Of a stretch of DNA of 18,875 nucleotides, positions 8,118 through 15,156 are shown piece by piece. The position numbers and the translations under genes are program-made. Where the stretch lies: positions 1 to 18,875 of the forward strand of contig DKMK01000022.1 of assembly GCA_002469545.1 (NCBI GenBank), read 5' to 3'. The notes under the pieces are model-generated. The model was given only the letters and a program-made list of their open reading frames with translations, had not been told where the DNA came from and searched no databases. Each line of letters begins with the position of its first letter. Position 1 is the first letter of the stretch. This DNA comes from Rhodobacterales bacterium UBA7416. Lineage in GTDB: Bacteria > Pseudomonadota > Alphaproteobacteria > Rhodobacterales > Rhodobacteraceae.

Positions 8118-9313
8118 GAGCCGCAACCAGCCCGCCGCGATTATTGACACTGATTATCCTAACCGCAGCGTCGATGTTATCGTTGAATATGTTCATACCT
8201 TCGCTGAGCCATATGGCCGACGAATTTGGCGTGTCTTATGCGATGATGAATTTGTCCGTGTCAGGTTATCTGGCCGTGACCGCCGTTTTGCAGGTTATTA
8301 TGGGGCCGCTTTCTGATCGATTTGGGCGTCGGCCCGTTTTATTGATCGGTGCTTTGTTATTTACGGTAGCGTCCGTTGGTTGTTTGTTGGCTGCTAACGT
8401 CTGGGTTTTCTTGGCCTTTCGTATTTTTCAAGGTGCAATCATTTCTGGCACAGCGCTTTCGCGTGCCGTTGTGCGCGATATGATGCCTGCAAAAGACGCC
8501 GTTAGTGTTTTGGGCACCATTGCGATGGCAATGGCAGTGGCGCCCATGATGGGGCCAGTTTTGGGTGGTTTTTTAGATCAAGCATTTGGGTGGCGGGCCA
8601 CGTTTTACATTTTTGTAGTCATGGGTGTCGCGTTATGCGTATTGATCTGGGTCGATTTGGGGGAAACAAACGAAAACCCATCGGACACGTTTCGTAAGCA
8701 ATTTTCAACATACCCGGAGTTGTTGAAGTCCAAGTTGTTTTGGAGTTATTCGATGTGCCTGTCGTTTTCGGTGGCCTGTTATTTTGCATTCCTAAGTGGT
8801 GCGCCATTGATCGCAAATTCAGTTTTAGGCGTTCCAGCCACTCATTTAGGGTTTTATATGGGGTCAATCACGCTTGGGTTCGTATTTGGTATTTTCGTTT
8901 CTAAGCGTTTGATTAATCGCATCGGAATTTCAACGATGATTGTGTCTGGACGCATTGTTTGTGTGGCAGGTTTAAGCATGGGGCTGATTGCCGTCTTAAG
9001 TGGCTATGTCAGCGCATTTTCAATCTTTGGGGCCACTATATTTATCGGCATCGGGAATGGATTAAGTTTGCCAAGTTGCAATGTTGGCGTGATGAACGTG
9101 CGCACTGATTTAGCAGGCAGTGCGTCTGGGTTATCGGGTGCAATGGCAGTGGGTTTTGGTGCTGTTTTGGCGGCCACGATGGCGGCAATTTTGACACCCG
9201 AAAACGCGGCTTATGGGTTTTTGGCATTCCTGTTAGGAGCCAAGATAATTAGCTTACTGGCAGCAATAGCGATTGTTGTTTTGGAGCAGCGTCAGGACTC
9301 ATCAGTATTGTAG
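8114..9313 (+). CDS. Bcr/CflA family multidrug efflux MFS transporter
   Basis: Inner-membrane proton antiporter of 399 residues with about 12 predicted membrane helices, the length expected for drug:H+ antiporters of the Bcr/CflA group. Motif A between helices 2 and 3 is intact as G-P-L-S-D-R-F-G-R-R-P (64-74). The group's first-helix signature M-F-I-P-S-L is at 26-31, and the antiporter motif C region reads A-P-x-x-G-P-V-L-G-G (143-152). The start at 8114 overlaps the mnmD stop as ATGA, so it is translated from the same message. The substrate is unknown. Its last 22 nt overlap the end of the convergent sulfotransferase gene. Confidence 0.93.
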   Translation: MRAATSPPRLLTLIILTAASMLSLNMFIPSLSHMADEFGVSYAMMNLSVSGYLAVTAVLQVIMGPLSDRFGRRPVLLIGALLFTVASVGCLLAANVWVFLAFRIFQGAIISGTALSRAVVRDMMPAKDAVSVLGTIAMAMAVAPMMGPVLGGFLDQAFGWRATFYIFVVMGVALCVLIWVDLGETNENPSDTFRKQFSTYPELLKSKLFWSYSMCLSFSVACYFAFLSGAPLIANSVLGVPATHLGFYMGSITLGFVFGIFVSKRLINRIGISTMIVSGRIVCVAGLSMGLIAVLSGYVSAFSIFGATIFIGIGNGLSLPSCNVGVMNVRTDLAGSASGLSGAMAVGFGAVLAATMAAILTPENAAYGFLAFLLGAKIISLLAAIAIVVLEQRQDSSVL

Positions 9314-10062
9314 CCATAATCGGCAAGCCAGTTGGCAAACTCTGCGTCGACCAACTTTCGTTGAGCTTCATCCAAAACTTTGGCCCAATCGCCTGTTTTT
9401 CGTGACGATACATGACCCGATTGAAAGCCCGATTGTAAATCAAAAGCGCGGTAATTTTTTTCTGACAAGATGACGACTTCGCGACGGTCGATTTTACCTG
9501 TTTCTTTGGCTTGTTCCATTTTTTGATCCGCTCTTTCAATGATCTGCTTTACCTTTTGGCGCGAAAATTTCGCGGCGATAGTGTCTGCTTGATCTGGCGA
9601 GATATCTGCATCGATAAAACCTGCAATCTGTTGGATCACATATGCAGGGCGTTGTTCTATGTCAGCATAAGCCACCATAAATAAGTAATCAGGGTCATAG
9701 TCTTTGTAGGCGGTTGTATATTTTACAACCCATCGGCCAAAATCGAAAGCTGCTTCAAAAGTTGATTTCATGAACTCTTGGAACGAAACCAATACATCGC
9801 GTGGATCACGATGGGTCGTTATGATTTTGGATCGCGGGATATTTGGCGCCAAAATTTTATGCACTTTCAAGACCCATTTATCCTGTGGATCATCGGAATT
9901 ATGTGCTTGAGTTTGTGCCAGCTTAATCATGTCGTTATCGCTTTGAGGTACATCAGTGGGTTTGACGTTATGTCCTGTGATACGGCAAATTTCGCGGGTA
10001 ACATTATAGGTCCACATTGAACCTGTACGCGGTGCGCAAGACACCCAAATTGTATTAATCAT
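9292..10062 (-). CDS. PAPS-dependent sulfotransferase family protein
   Basis: A 256-residue P-loop-type sulfotransferase that would move a sulfuryl group from PAPS to a hydroxyl or amine acceptor. The 5'-phosphosulfate loop is P-R-T-G-S-M-W (11-17; the family usually has PxSGTTW), the K-V-H-K segment offers H68 as catalytic base, the 3'-phosphate site is R-D-P-R-D-V-L-V-S-F (85-94), and the C-terminal lid R-K-T-G-D-W is at 221-226. These match the cytosolic sulfotransferase type. The acceptor is unknown. ATG 10062 has AAAGGTAA upstream on the minus strand. It sits alone on this strand, between two exporter genes on the other strand, and overlaps the MFS gene tail to tail by 22 nt. Confidence 0.88.
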   Translation of the reverse strand: MINTIWVSCAPRTGSMWTYNVTREICRITGHNVKPTDVPQSDNDMIKLAQTQAHNSDDPQDKWVLKVHKILAPNIPRSKIITTHRDPRDVLVSFQEFMKSTFEAAFDFGRWVVKYTTAYKDYDPDYLFMVAYADIEQRPAYVIQQIAGFIDADISPDQADTIAAKFSRQKVKQIIERADQKMEQAKETGKIDRREVVILSEKNYRAFDLQSGFQSGHVSSRKTGDWAKVLDEAQRKLVDAEFANWLADYGYNTDES

Positions 10063-10191
10063 AATATTACCTTTATAACGTCCTGCGAGCGTAACATCTT
10101 AGGCGCTACGCATCAATAACAGCGACATGATCTTGCTTGCTTTTGGCGACGTGTCCGCTAGGGTTTGTGTTGGCGAAAATGGAGCAACATC
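10063..10191. promoter_or_regulatory. Divergent intergenic region, sulfotransferase / EamA transporter
   Basis: 129 nt between two divergent start codons, so it should hold both promoters. The ribosome sites are visible (AAAGGTAA on the minus strand, GGAG on the plus strand). No strong sigma-70 pair, operator palindrome or terminator stood out. Confidence 0.4.
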
Positions 10192-11067
10192 GTGACACAA
10201 ACAAACACCAAATTGGGAATCGTGTTGATGATTTCAGCGACCTTTGTCTTTGCGATGCAGGACGGAATTTCGCGCCATTTGGCCGGTGAGTATAATGCCT
10301 TTATGGTTGTTATGGTTCGCTATTGGTTTTTCGCAGCTTTTGTTTTGTTCTTGGCCAAGGCGCGTACAGGATCGATCCGCCCAGCCGCCAAAACGTCCCA
10401 ACCAATGTTTCAAATTTTTCGAAGCCTTTTGTTGACCGTCGAAATTTGTGTTGCAGTCCTAAGTTTTGTCTATGTCGGGTTGATACAAACCATGGCGATA
10501 TTTTCGGTAAATCCATTGATTGTCGCAGCTTTGTCAGGGCCGATACTGGGTGAATATGTCGGATTGCGCCGCTGGGTCGCCATTGGCGTAGGGTTTTTTG
10601 GCATCTTGATTGTGTTGCAGCCAGGATCACAAGCGCTGGAATTAACCTTGTTGTTGCCCATTGGGTCAGCCGTTTTATTTGCGCTGTATTCAATTTTTAC
10701 CCGACTTGGCGCACGCAAGGATAATGCAGAAACCAGTTTTTTCTGGACGGGAATTGTTGGGTCAATTTTTATGACCTGTATCGGTATGTTTTTTTGGGAA
10801 CCGATGGCACAGTCTGATTGGATTTGGATGGGAATCCTGTGTGTAACCGGTGTGTTAGGGCATTTCTTATTGATCAAAGCGTATGAGGTTGCGGAGGCAA
10901 GTGGATTGCAACCGTTCACCTATTTACATTTGGTGTTTGTGTCTGTGATGGCGATGACAATCTTTGGCGAGACACTGAAATCTACGACTGCAATTGGAGC
11001 AAGTATCGTGATTGCGGCGGGGCTTTATACAATTTGGCGCGAACGTCGCGCAGCCTCTAAAGCTTAA
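10192..11067 (+). CDS. EamA/DMT family transporter
   Basis: Inner-membrane protein of 291 residues with about ten predicted helices arranged as two EamA repeats (roughly residues 6-136 and 146-283), the architecture of the drug/metabolite transporter superfamily. Substrates in this group range from amino acids and nucleotides to S-adenosylmethionine, and nothing here tells which. I chose GTG 10192 because GGAG lies 8 nt upstream and the first helix begins shortly after; the frame is open to TTG 10165, which would add nine residues (C-W-R-K-W...) without a ribosome site. The stop abuts the stop of the convergent slt gene with no spacer. Confidence 0.9.
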   Translation: MTQTNTKLGIVLMISATFVFAMQDGISRHLAGEYNAFMVVMVRYWFFAAFVLFLAKARTGSIRPAAKTSQPMFQIFRSLLLTVEICVAVLSFVYVGLIQTMAIFSVNPLIVAALSGPILGEYVGLRRWVAIGVGFFGILIVLQPGSQALELTLLLPIGSAVLFALYSIFTRLGARKDNAETSFFWTGIVGSIFMTCIGMFFWEPMAQSDWIWMGILCVTGVLGHFLLIKAYEVAEASGLQPFTYLHLVFVSVMAMTIFGETLKSTTAIGASIVIAAGLYTIWRERRAASKA

Positions 11068-13002
11068 TTACCCCCGCGACAGATCTTCCAAGAGTTGAAG
11101 CACTGGTGTTTGCCCCGAAATGCGCGCGCGATACACATGCAGCGATTCCACCACGCGCATCACATAATTACGCGTTTCGCGAAATGGAATATGTTCGATC
11201 CAATCGACGACAGACGTCAGTGGATCTCGTGGATCACCATAAAGATCAATCCATTCCACTACACGGTTTGGTCCCGCATTATAGGCCGCGAAGGCTAGCA
11301 CATAAGAACCTTCGTATTTTTCGATCAAGCCGCCAAGATAAGCAGTGCCAAGCGTGGCGTTGTATTCCCAATCTGATGTCAGGCGATCACGGTCGTATGG
11401 CACATCAATTTTCGCAGCGACATCGCGCGCCGTGGCGGGCATAATCTGCATCAAGCCGCGTGCGCCAGCGGGGCTGATGGCGGCGGGATTTAATTCGCTT
11501 TCGCGTCGCGCAATTGCCATCGCAACTTCGGGCGGGACCTTGTCCGCGAAATCAGCCAGTTTTGTGATCGGAAAGTAGGCACGTGGTAAAATAATGCCCC
11601 GTTTCGCAGCCTCTTTTGCGATGCCTAGTGTCACAAAATCTGCCCCCATTTGTTTTGCATAGTCTGCCAGTTGCAATAATTCCGAGCGTGGAAGTGTTTC
11701 TGCCATATGTGTCATAAACCAGCGTGTCATTATGGGTTTGTTCGCACCGTGCAATAGTTTGGCGGCTTCGAAGACAGAGCTGTTGGCAAAGCTGGCTGTT
11801 CGCCAGTCGCCGATTTCTTCACGCCCAGCTAATGTTTGATCTGGTTTGGCCTGAATACGTTGTGCTGCCAATTGACCGTAAAAACTGGTTTGAAACATTG
11901 TACCCCGTTTGTATTGAATAGCTGCGTTGTCGAAATCCTCTAATGCTTCGTGAACGCGGCCCAGCCAATAGGATGCGCGACCAAGGCTGATTGGCGATTT
12001 CACCGCCGCGTTGAAGGTTTCAAAATGCCCCAATGCCCGTTTTGGGTCATCACGATAGATCAAAGAGATATATCCCGCCAACCATTCCAAGTCTGCAAAA
12101 TCAGACCCAGAGGTGAGTTCATGTTGGCTGGCCAGCCGATAAGCGTGATCAATTTTCCCTGCCCGCATTGCACGACGTGCGAAACCCCGACGACGGCTGG
12201 CCCATTTTTTCGGCCGCCCCATATTCGTCTGCTCACTTGTGCGTTCAAGGATTAAATCCTGTGCTTCATCCCAGCGCCCCTTAGCCATGCGCCATTCGAA
12301 ACGGTCAAATGCAAGGCCACCATCATCGATCAGTGATGGTGAAACTCGGCCCAGCGCCTCATCCACCGCGCTATCGCGGCGCTGCAAGGCCATCCGCGCC
12401 TGAGCCAACATAAACTGATCCGCAGTGACGAACGGTTTCATCCGATCCGCCTGCGAACGCAATTTTCGCCATAGAAGGTTATCAAGACGAGATACATGAT
12501 GATCCTTTAGCGCTTCTGCGTATTTTGAAAGGAACGCGGCTTGTTCTTCTTCGCTTAGCGCCAAGCTTAACCATGCTTTGATCGTTAATTGCTGCGCGAT
12601 GACAGGATCGTCCTGAGCGGCAATCAACCGAAGAAACCCATGTGCTGTTTGGGGCTGCGTTTGAGAAAAGAAAGCGTTAACAATATGTGGTGTTTCTGGG
12701 ATGACTTTTTCTGCTTGCTTGCGAAGTCGCTTTAGACCTGGCCAATCGGGGTTATCAGTCAGGAATTGTAAGTATTGTTGCCACTCGCCGTCGCCAGCAC
12801 GCAGACGTGCCCAATTGATAAGCGTTTGCGCGACAGGGTTATCAATCTGTGCGATCATTGCATCCGCACTAGCAAAGTCGCCTATTCCAACGGCCAAAAG
12901 CGCGTCAGACAGAGCTTTGCCTTCGCTCGGTTCAGCCATTGCAGTGCTTGTGCTGCTCATGACGGTCATGCAGAATAGAATTGTTTTCAGAAATTTGGTC
13001 AT
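11068..13002 (-). CDS. Soluble lytic murein transglycosylase (Slt type, periplasmic)
   Basis: Periplasmic enzyme that cleaves the MurNAc-GlcNAc bond of peptidoglycan with formation of 1,6-anhydro-MurNAc. It has 644 residues, close to E. coli Slt70. A signal peptide (K-F-L-K then a hydrophobic core, A-M-A cleavage near residue 23) is followed by a long alpha-helical superhelix with repeat-like helices and a C-terminal SLT domain from about residue 480. The catalytic glutamate is E501 in A-R-R-E-S-E-L-N-P, with G-L-M-Q-I-M-P-A-T-A at 516-525 and A-Y-N-A-G-P at 573-578, all family hallmarks. AAAGGTAAG precedes the ATG on the minus strand. It is divergent from dapA, an order common in Rhodobacterales. 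Confidence 0.94.
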   Translation of the reverse strand: MTKFLKTILFCMTVMSSTSTAMAEPSEGKALSDALLAVGIGDFASADAMIAQIDNPVAQTLINWARLRAGDGEWQQYLQFLTDNPDWPGLKRLRKQAEKVIPETPHIVNAFFSQTQPQTAHGFLRLIAAQDDPVIAQQLTIKAWLSLALSEEEQAAFLSKYAEALKDHHVSRLDNLLWRKLRSQADRMKPFVTADQFMLAQARMALQRRDSAVDEALGRVSPSLIDDGGLAFDRFEWRMAKGRWDEAQDLILERTSEQTNMGRPKKWASRRRGFARRAMRAGKIDHAYRLASQHELTSGSDFADLEWLAGYISLIYRDDPKRALGHFETFNAAVKSPISLGRASYWLGRVHEALEDFDNAAIQYKRGTMFQTSFYGQLAAQRIQAKPDQTLAGREEIGDWRTASFANSSVFEAAKLLHGANKPIMTRWFMTHMAETLPRSELLQLADYAKQMGADFVTLGIAKEAAKRGIILPRAYFPITKLADFADKVPPEVAMAIARRESELNPAAISPAGARGLMQIMPATARDVAAKIDVPYDRDRLTSDWEYNATLGTAYLGGLIEKYEGSYVLAFAAYNAGPNRVVEWIDLYGDPRDPLTSVVDWIEHIPFRETRNYVMRVVESLHVYRARISGQTPVLQLLEDLSRG

Positions 13003-13078
13003 GTCTTACCTTTGAAATCAGTGCTCAAGTTAGGGGAACGTGGCATTATTTCAAAGTGACATGTTCGCAATCACAAAA

Positions 13079-13141
13079 TTCACAGTACACATCGGCTGAT
13101 TTTCGCGCTATATGCGCGGTTGAATCACTTGGTTTAAGGAG
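13079..13141 (+). promoter_or_regulatory. dapA upstream region: possible promoter, small palindrome and strong ribosome site
   Basis: The strong ribosome site TAAGGAG is at 13135-13141, 7 nt before the dapA ATG. Upstream, CGCGC-TATAT-GCGCG (13104-13118) is a 5-bp inverted repeat around a TATAT core. A weak promoter guess is TACACA (13086-13091) with CTATAT or TATATG about 16-17 nt downstream; the palindrome would then sit over the -10 box. The ribosome site is clear, the promoter is tentative. Confidence 0.35.
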
Positions 13142-13148
13142 AAACCCC

Positions 13149-14021
13149 ATGTTTAAAGGTTCTATGCCCGCACTTATCACACCGTTTTCAAACGGTAAGG
13201 TGGATTATGACGCCCTTAAACACTTGGTCGATTGGCAAATCGCCGAGGGCAGCCATGGTTTGGTGCCGATGGGTACAACTGGTGAAAGTGCCACTTTGTC
13301 TCATAAAGAGCACGAAGAGGTTATCCGCGTTGTTGTTGAACACACGGCCGGCCGCGTTCCAGTTATCGCAGGCGCAGGCTCAAACAACACAGCCGAAGCA
13401 TTGCGCTTGATGCAGTTTGCCAAAGATGTCGGTGCAGACGCCGCACTTGTTGTAACACCATATTACAACAAGCCGACGCAACGCGGTTTATATGCGCATT
13501 TTGAAGCTTTGAATGCCGTTGATTTGCCAATCTTTGTTTACAATATTCCGGGCCGTTCGGTTGTTGATATGACACCTGAAACCATGGGTGCTTTGGCGAA
13601 ACTAGAATTCATTGTTGGCGTCAAAGATGCAACTGGATCAATGGATCGCGTTACCCAACAACGCTTGGCCTGTGGAACTGATTTCATTCAAATGTCGGCA
13701 GAAGACGCTAGCGCATTGGGTTTTCATGCGCATGGTGGCGTGGGTGCTATTTCTGTAACTGCGAACGTTGCACCACGCTTGTGTGCTGATTTTCAAAATG
13801 CATTGCTGATCGGCGATTTTGCAACTGCCTTAACAATCCAGGACCGCTTGATGCCACTTCACGAAGCCATTTTCACTGAACCGGGTTTGGTTGGCGCAAA
13901 ATACGGTGCCTCGTTGATAGGAAAAAGCACAGAAGATGTGCGCCTGCCACTTACGGGTTTATTGGATGAGACAAAGGCAAAAATCCAAGCGGCCATGCGC
14001 AATGCAGGTATCTTAAACTAA
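13149..14021 (+). CDS. dapA: 4-hydroxy-tetrahydrodipicolinate synthase
   Basis: Condenses pyruvate with aspartate semialdehyde, the first committed step of lysine and meso-diaminopimelate synthesis; cytoplasmic TIM barrel. It has 290 residues, like E. coli DapA (292). The Schiff-base lysine is K159 in V-G-V-K-D-A-T-G, the triad residues are in G-T-T-G-E-S (42-47), P-Y-Y-N-K-P (104-109) and Y-N-I-P-G-R (131-136), where R136 binds the substrate carboxylate. ATG 13149 follows TAAGGAG; the frame opens earlier at 12981 but that part overlaps the divergent slt start. A terminator follows immediately, so it is probably a single-gene transcript. It supplies the peptidoglycan precursor while the divergent gene cleaves peptidoglycan. 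Confidence 0.97.
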   Translation: MFKGSMPALITPFSNGKVDYDALKHLVDWQIAEGSHGLVPMGTTGESATLSHKEHEEVIRVVVEHTAGRVPVIAGAGSNNTAEALRLMQFAKDVGADAALVVTPYYNKPTQRGLYAHFEALNAVDLPIFVYNIPGRSVVDMTPETMGALAKLEFIVGVKDATGSMDRVTQQRLACGTDFIQMSAEDASALGFHAHGGVGAISVTANVAPRLCADFQNALLIGDFATALTIQDRLMPLHEAIFTEPGLVGAKYGASLIGKSTEDVRLPLTGLLDETKAKIQAAMRNAGILN

Positions 14022-14030
14022 AAAATTGCA

Positions 14031-14062
14031 CCCCGCTGATCCAATCACGCGGGGCGGTTTTA
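14031..14062 (+). terminator. Intrinsic terminator after dapA
   Basis: CCCCGC and GCGGGG form a 6-bp GC stem; TGAT and ATCA continue it after a one-base bulge, leaving a CCA loop. A CGG then TTTT follows. It begins 10 nt after the dapA stop. Confidence 0.8.
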
Positions 14063-14102
14063 CTTTGGCGGCCATCGACATCCCTGCCTGTGCCACGTCC
14101 CT

Positions 14103-14126
14103 ACTATTTTCAGAAAATAGTTTTTA
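14103..14126 (+). terminator. AT-rich inverted repeat followed by a T run (possible second terminator)
   Basis: CTATTTTC-A-GAAAATAG (14104-14120) is a perfect 8-bp inverted repeat about one central base, extended by A103/T121 and followed by TTTTT. The stem is AT-rich, so it would be a weak terminator in the plus direction; it may act as a back-up after dapA. Confidence 0.4.
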
Positions 14127-14152
14127 CTTTGTTAAAATATCCGCGGGGTGAA

Positions 14153-14189
14153 TGAACGCATTTGCGTTCAGAGGGGTGCGCGCACCCCT
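14153..14189. repeat. Two adjacent perfect inverted repeats upstream of smpB
   Basis: TGAACGC-ATTT-GCGTTCA at 14153-14170 (7-bp stem, 4-nt loop) is followed, one base later, by the fully self-complementary 18-mer AGGGGTGCGCGCACCCCT at 14172-14189. Neither has a T run on the plus strand, so they are not ordinary terminators. They could be operator sites, a repeated extragenic element or RNA stems. They end just before the proposed smpB promoter. Confidence 0.65.
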
Positions 14190-14196
14190 TATGGTC

Positions 14197-14234
14197 TTGG
14201 CAGCGGGCGTTGACTGCAATATAGCACTGTGACC
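14197..14234 (+). promoter_or_regulatory. Proposed sigma-70 promoter of smpB (leaderless)
   Basis: TTGGCA (14197-14202, five of six bases of the -35 consensus) and TATAGC (14220-14225, four of six of the -10) are separated by exactly 17 nt. Transcription would start near 14232, only 0-3 nt before the smpB ATG at 14235, and no ribosome binding site is visible before that ATG. This predicts a leaderless message. Confidence 0.55.
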
Positions 14235-14711
14235 ATGGCAAAATCGAAAACACCAGATAACAACAAAATGATCGTCGAAAACCGTCGCGCGCGTTATGAT
14301 TACGCGGTCGAAGACGTGTACGAATGCGGTATCATGCTAATGGGCTCAGAAGTTAAAGCCTTGCGTATTGGTTCCGCAAACATCGCTGAAAGCTATGTGG
14401 ATATCGAAAATGGCGAACTGTGGTTGATCAATTCATATATCTCTCTTTACACCCAAGCACAGAATTTTGGGCACGAAGAGCGCCGACGCCGCAAGCTACT
14501 CGTTTCTAAACGTGAGTTGGTCAAATTATGGCAAGCTAAAGGCCGCGATGCCATGACCATAATAGCGTTAAAAATGTATTTTAACGACAAAGGTAAAGTG
14601 AAACTTTTGATCGGAACGGCTAAAGGTAAGAAAAAGTCGGACAAGCGCGAAAACGAAAAACAACGCGATTGGAACCGCCAAAAGTCACGCCTTATGCGGG
14701 ATCATGGTTAA
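14235..14711 (+). CDS. smpB: SsrA-binding protein SmpB
   Basis: Binds tmRNA and brings it to stalled ribosomes for trans-translation. It has 158 residues, the usual size. Seen in sequence: the family N-terminus (M-A-K-S-K...E-N-R-R-A-R-Y-D-Y), G-I-x-L-M-G-S-E-V-K-A-L-R (about 36-48), H-E-E-R-R-R-R-K-L-L near the middle, and the C-terminal basic tail ending with G-K-K-K-S-D-K-R and D-W-x-R-Q-K-S-R that enters the mRNA channel. I prefer ATG 14235 over the in-frame GTG 14229 because the protein then starts with the family's M-A-K. The tmRNA gene is not in this window. dapA followed by smpB is a familiar order in Rhodobacterales. Confidence 0.96.
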   Translation: MAKSKTPDNNKMIVENRRARYDYAVEDVYECGIMLMGSEVKALRIGSANIAESYVDIENGELWLINSYISLYTQAQNFGHEERRRRKLLVSKRELVKLWQAKGRDAMTIIALKMYFNDKGKVKLLIGTAKGKKKSDKRENEKQRDWNRQKSRLMRDHG

Positions 14712-14734
14712 ATTTCTTAGGAAATAACCTTGTT

Positions 14735-14803
14735 TTGACGTAAAATACCCCTACTTGAAAAATGAAGGCTCGATAATGGGCCGATAAACAGGGGAATATT
14801 ACA
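14735..14803 (+). promoter_or_regulatory. Possible promoter and ribosome site of the glycine-rich protein gene
   Basis: TTGACG (14735-14740) and AAAAAT (14758-14763) lie 17 nt apart, four or five of six matches each to the sigma-70 boxes. AGGGGAA lies just before ATG 14804. Together they suggest that the small gene is transcribed on its own and not only by read-through from smpB. Confidence 0.4.
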
Positions 14804-15064
14804 ATGGAAGCATTACTTATTCAGGCAATTTCAGGCGCAGTTGGCGGGAACGTTGCTGGTGGATTGTTAAAGAACCTAAACCTTGGCGTTTTGGGCAACT
14901 CAATTGCCGGTATCGTAGGCGGTGGCTTGGGTGGCCAAATTCTGGGCGCACTTGGCGCAGGTGGTGACATGGGGTCAATGATAGGCTCGTTGGCATCTGG
15001 CGGCGTTGGTGGTGGTGCCTTGATGGTTATCATCGGTATGGTCAAAAAGGTTTTGGCAAAATAA
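14804..15064 (+). CDS. Small glycine-rich (glycine-zipper-like) membrane protein
   Basis: An 86-residue protein in which 25 residues are glycine. Hydrophobic, small-residue-rich segments fill it (about 5-22, 29-54 and 59-80), with repeated GxxG and GxxxG spacing that favours tight helix packing in membranes, and a short basic tail (K-K-V-L-A-K). No signal peptide cleavage site is obvious. I do not recognise a characterised family; similar short Gly-rich proteins in alphaproteobacteria are usually called hypothetical. It looks real: good ribosome site, plausible promoter, strong terminator 22 nt after the stop, and in-frame composition unlike a random frame. Possible roles include membrane or envelope scaffold, or toxin-like pore; none is supported directly. 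Confidence 0.75.
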   Translation: MEALLIQAISGAVGGNVAGGLLKNLNLGVLGNSIAGIVGGGLGGQILGALGAGGDMGSMIGSLASGGVGGGALMVIIGMVKKVLAK

Positions 15065-15085
15065 ATTATTGAAAACGAATTCTGA

Positions 15086-15119
15086 GCGTGCATTCAAGGG
15101 GACTTGGGTGCACGTTTTT
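15086..15119 (+). terminator. Strong intrinsic terminator after the glycine-rich gene
   Basis: Bases 15087-15098 pair with 15103-15114 in a continuous 12-bp RNA stem (ten Watson-Crick pairs and two adjacent U-G wobbles) closed by a GGGA loop of the GNRA type, followed by TTTTT then CTTT. Confidence 0.88.
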
Positions 15120-15121
15120 CT

Positions 15122-15156
15122 TTGCCTATGCCAAGCACCTGCGCTAAGTTTTTGGG
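15122..15156 (+). promoter_or_regulatory. Weak candidate promoter of sseA
   Basis: TTGCCT (15122-15127) and TAAGTT (15145-15150) are 17 nt apart; each matches only about half of the consensus. It would start RNA at or next to ATG 15157, where no ribosome site is visible. A promoter is needed here because a strong terminator lies directly upstream. Confidence 0.3.

Noticed and set aside
12981..13148. 56-codon upstream extension of dapA
   Set aside because: It overlaps the divergent slt start, and DapA proteins begin at the M-F-K-G-S position with a strong TAAGGAG before it.
14031..14189. CRISPR-like repeats
   Set aside because: The inverted repeats differ from each other in sequence and length, with no regular spacers and no cas genes.
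14022..14234. A tmRNA (ssrA) piece or other RNA gene next to smpB
   Set aside because: The spacer is too short, shows no tRNA-like acceptor or T-loop (GGTTCRA) sequence, and is accounted for by separate small hairpins.
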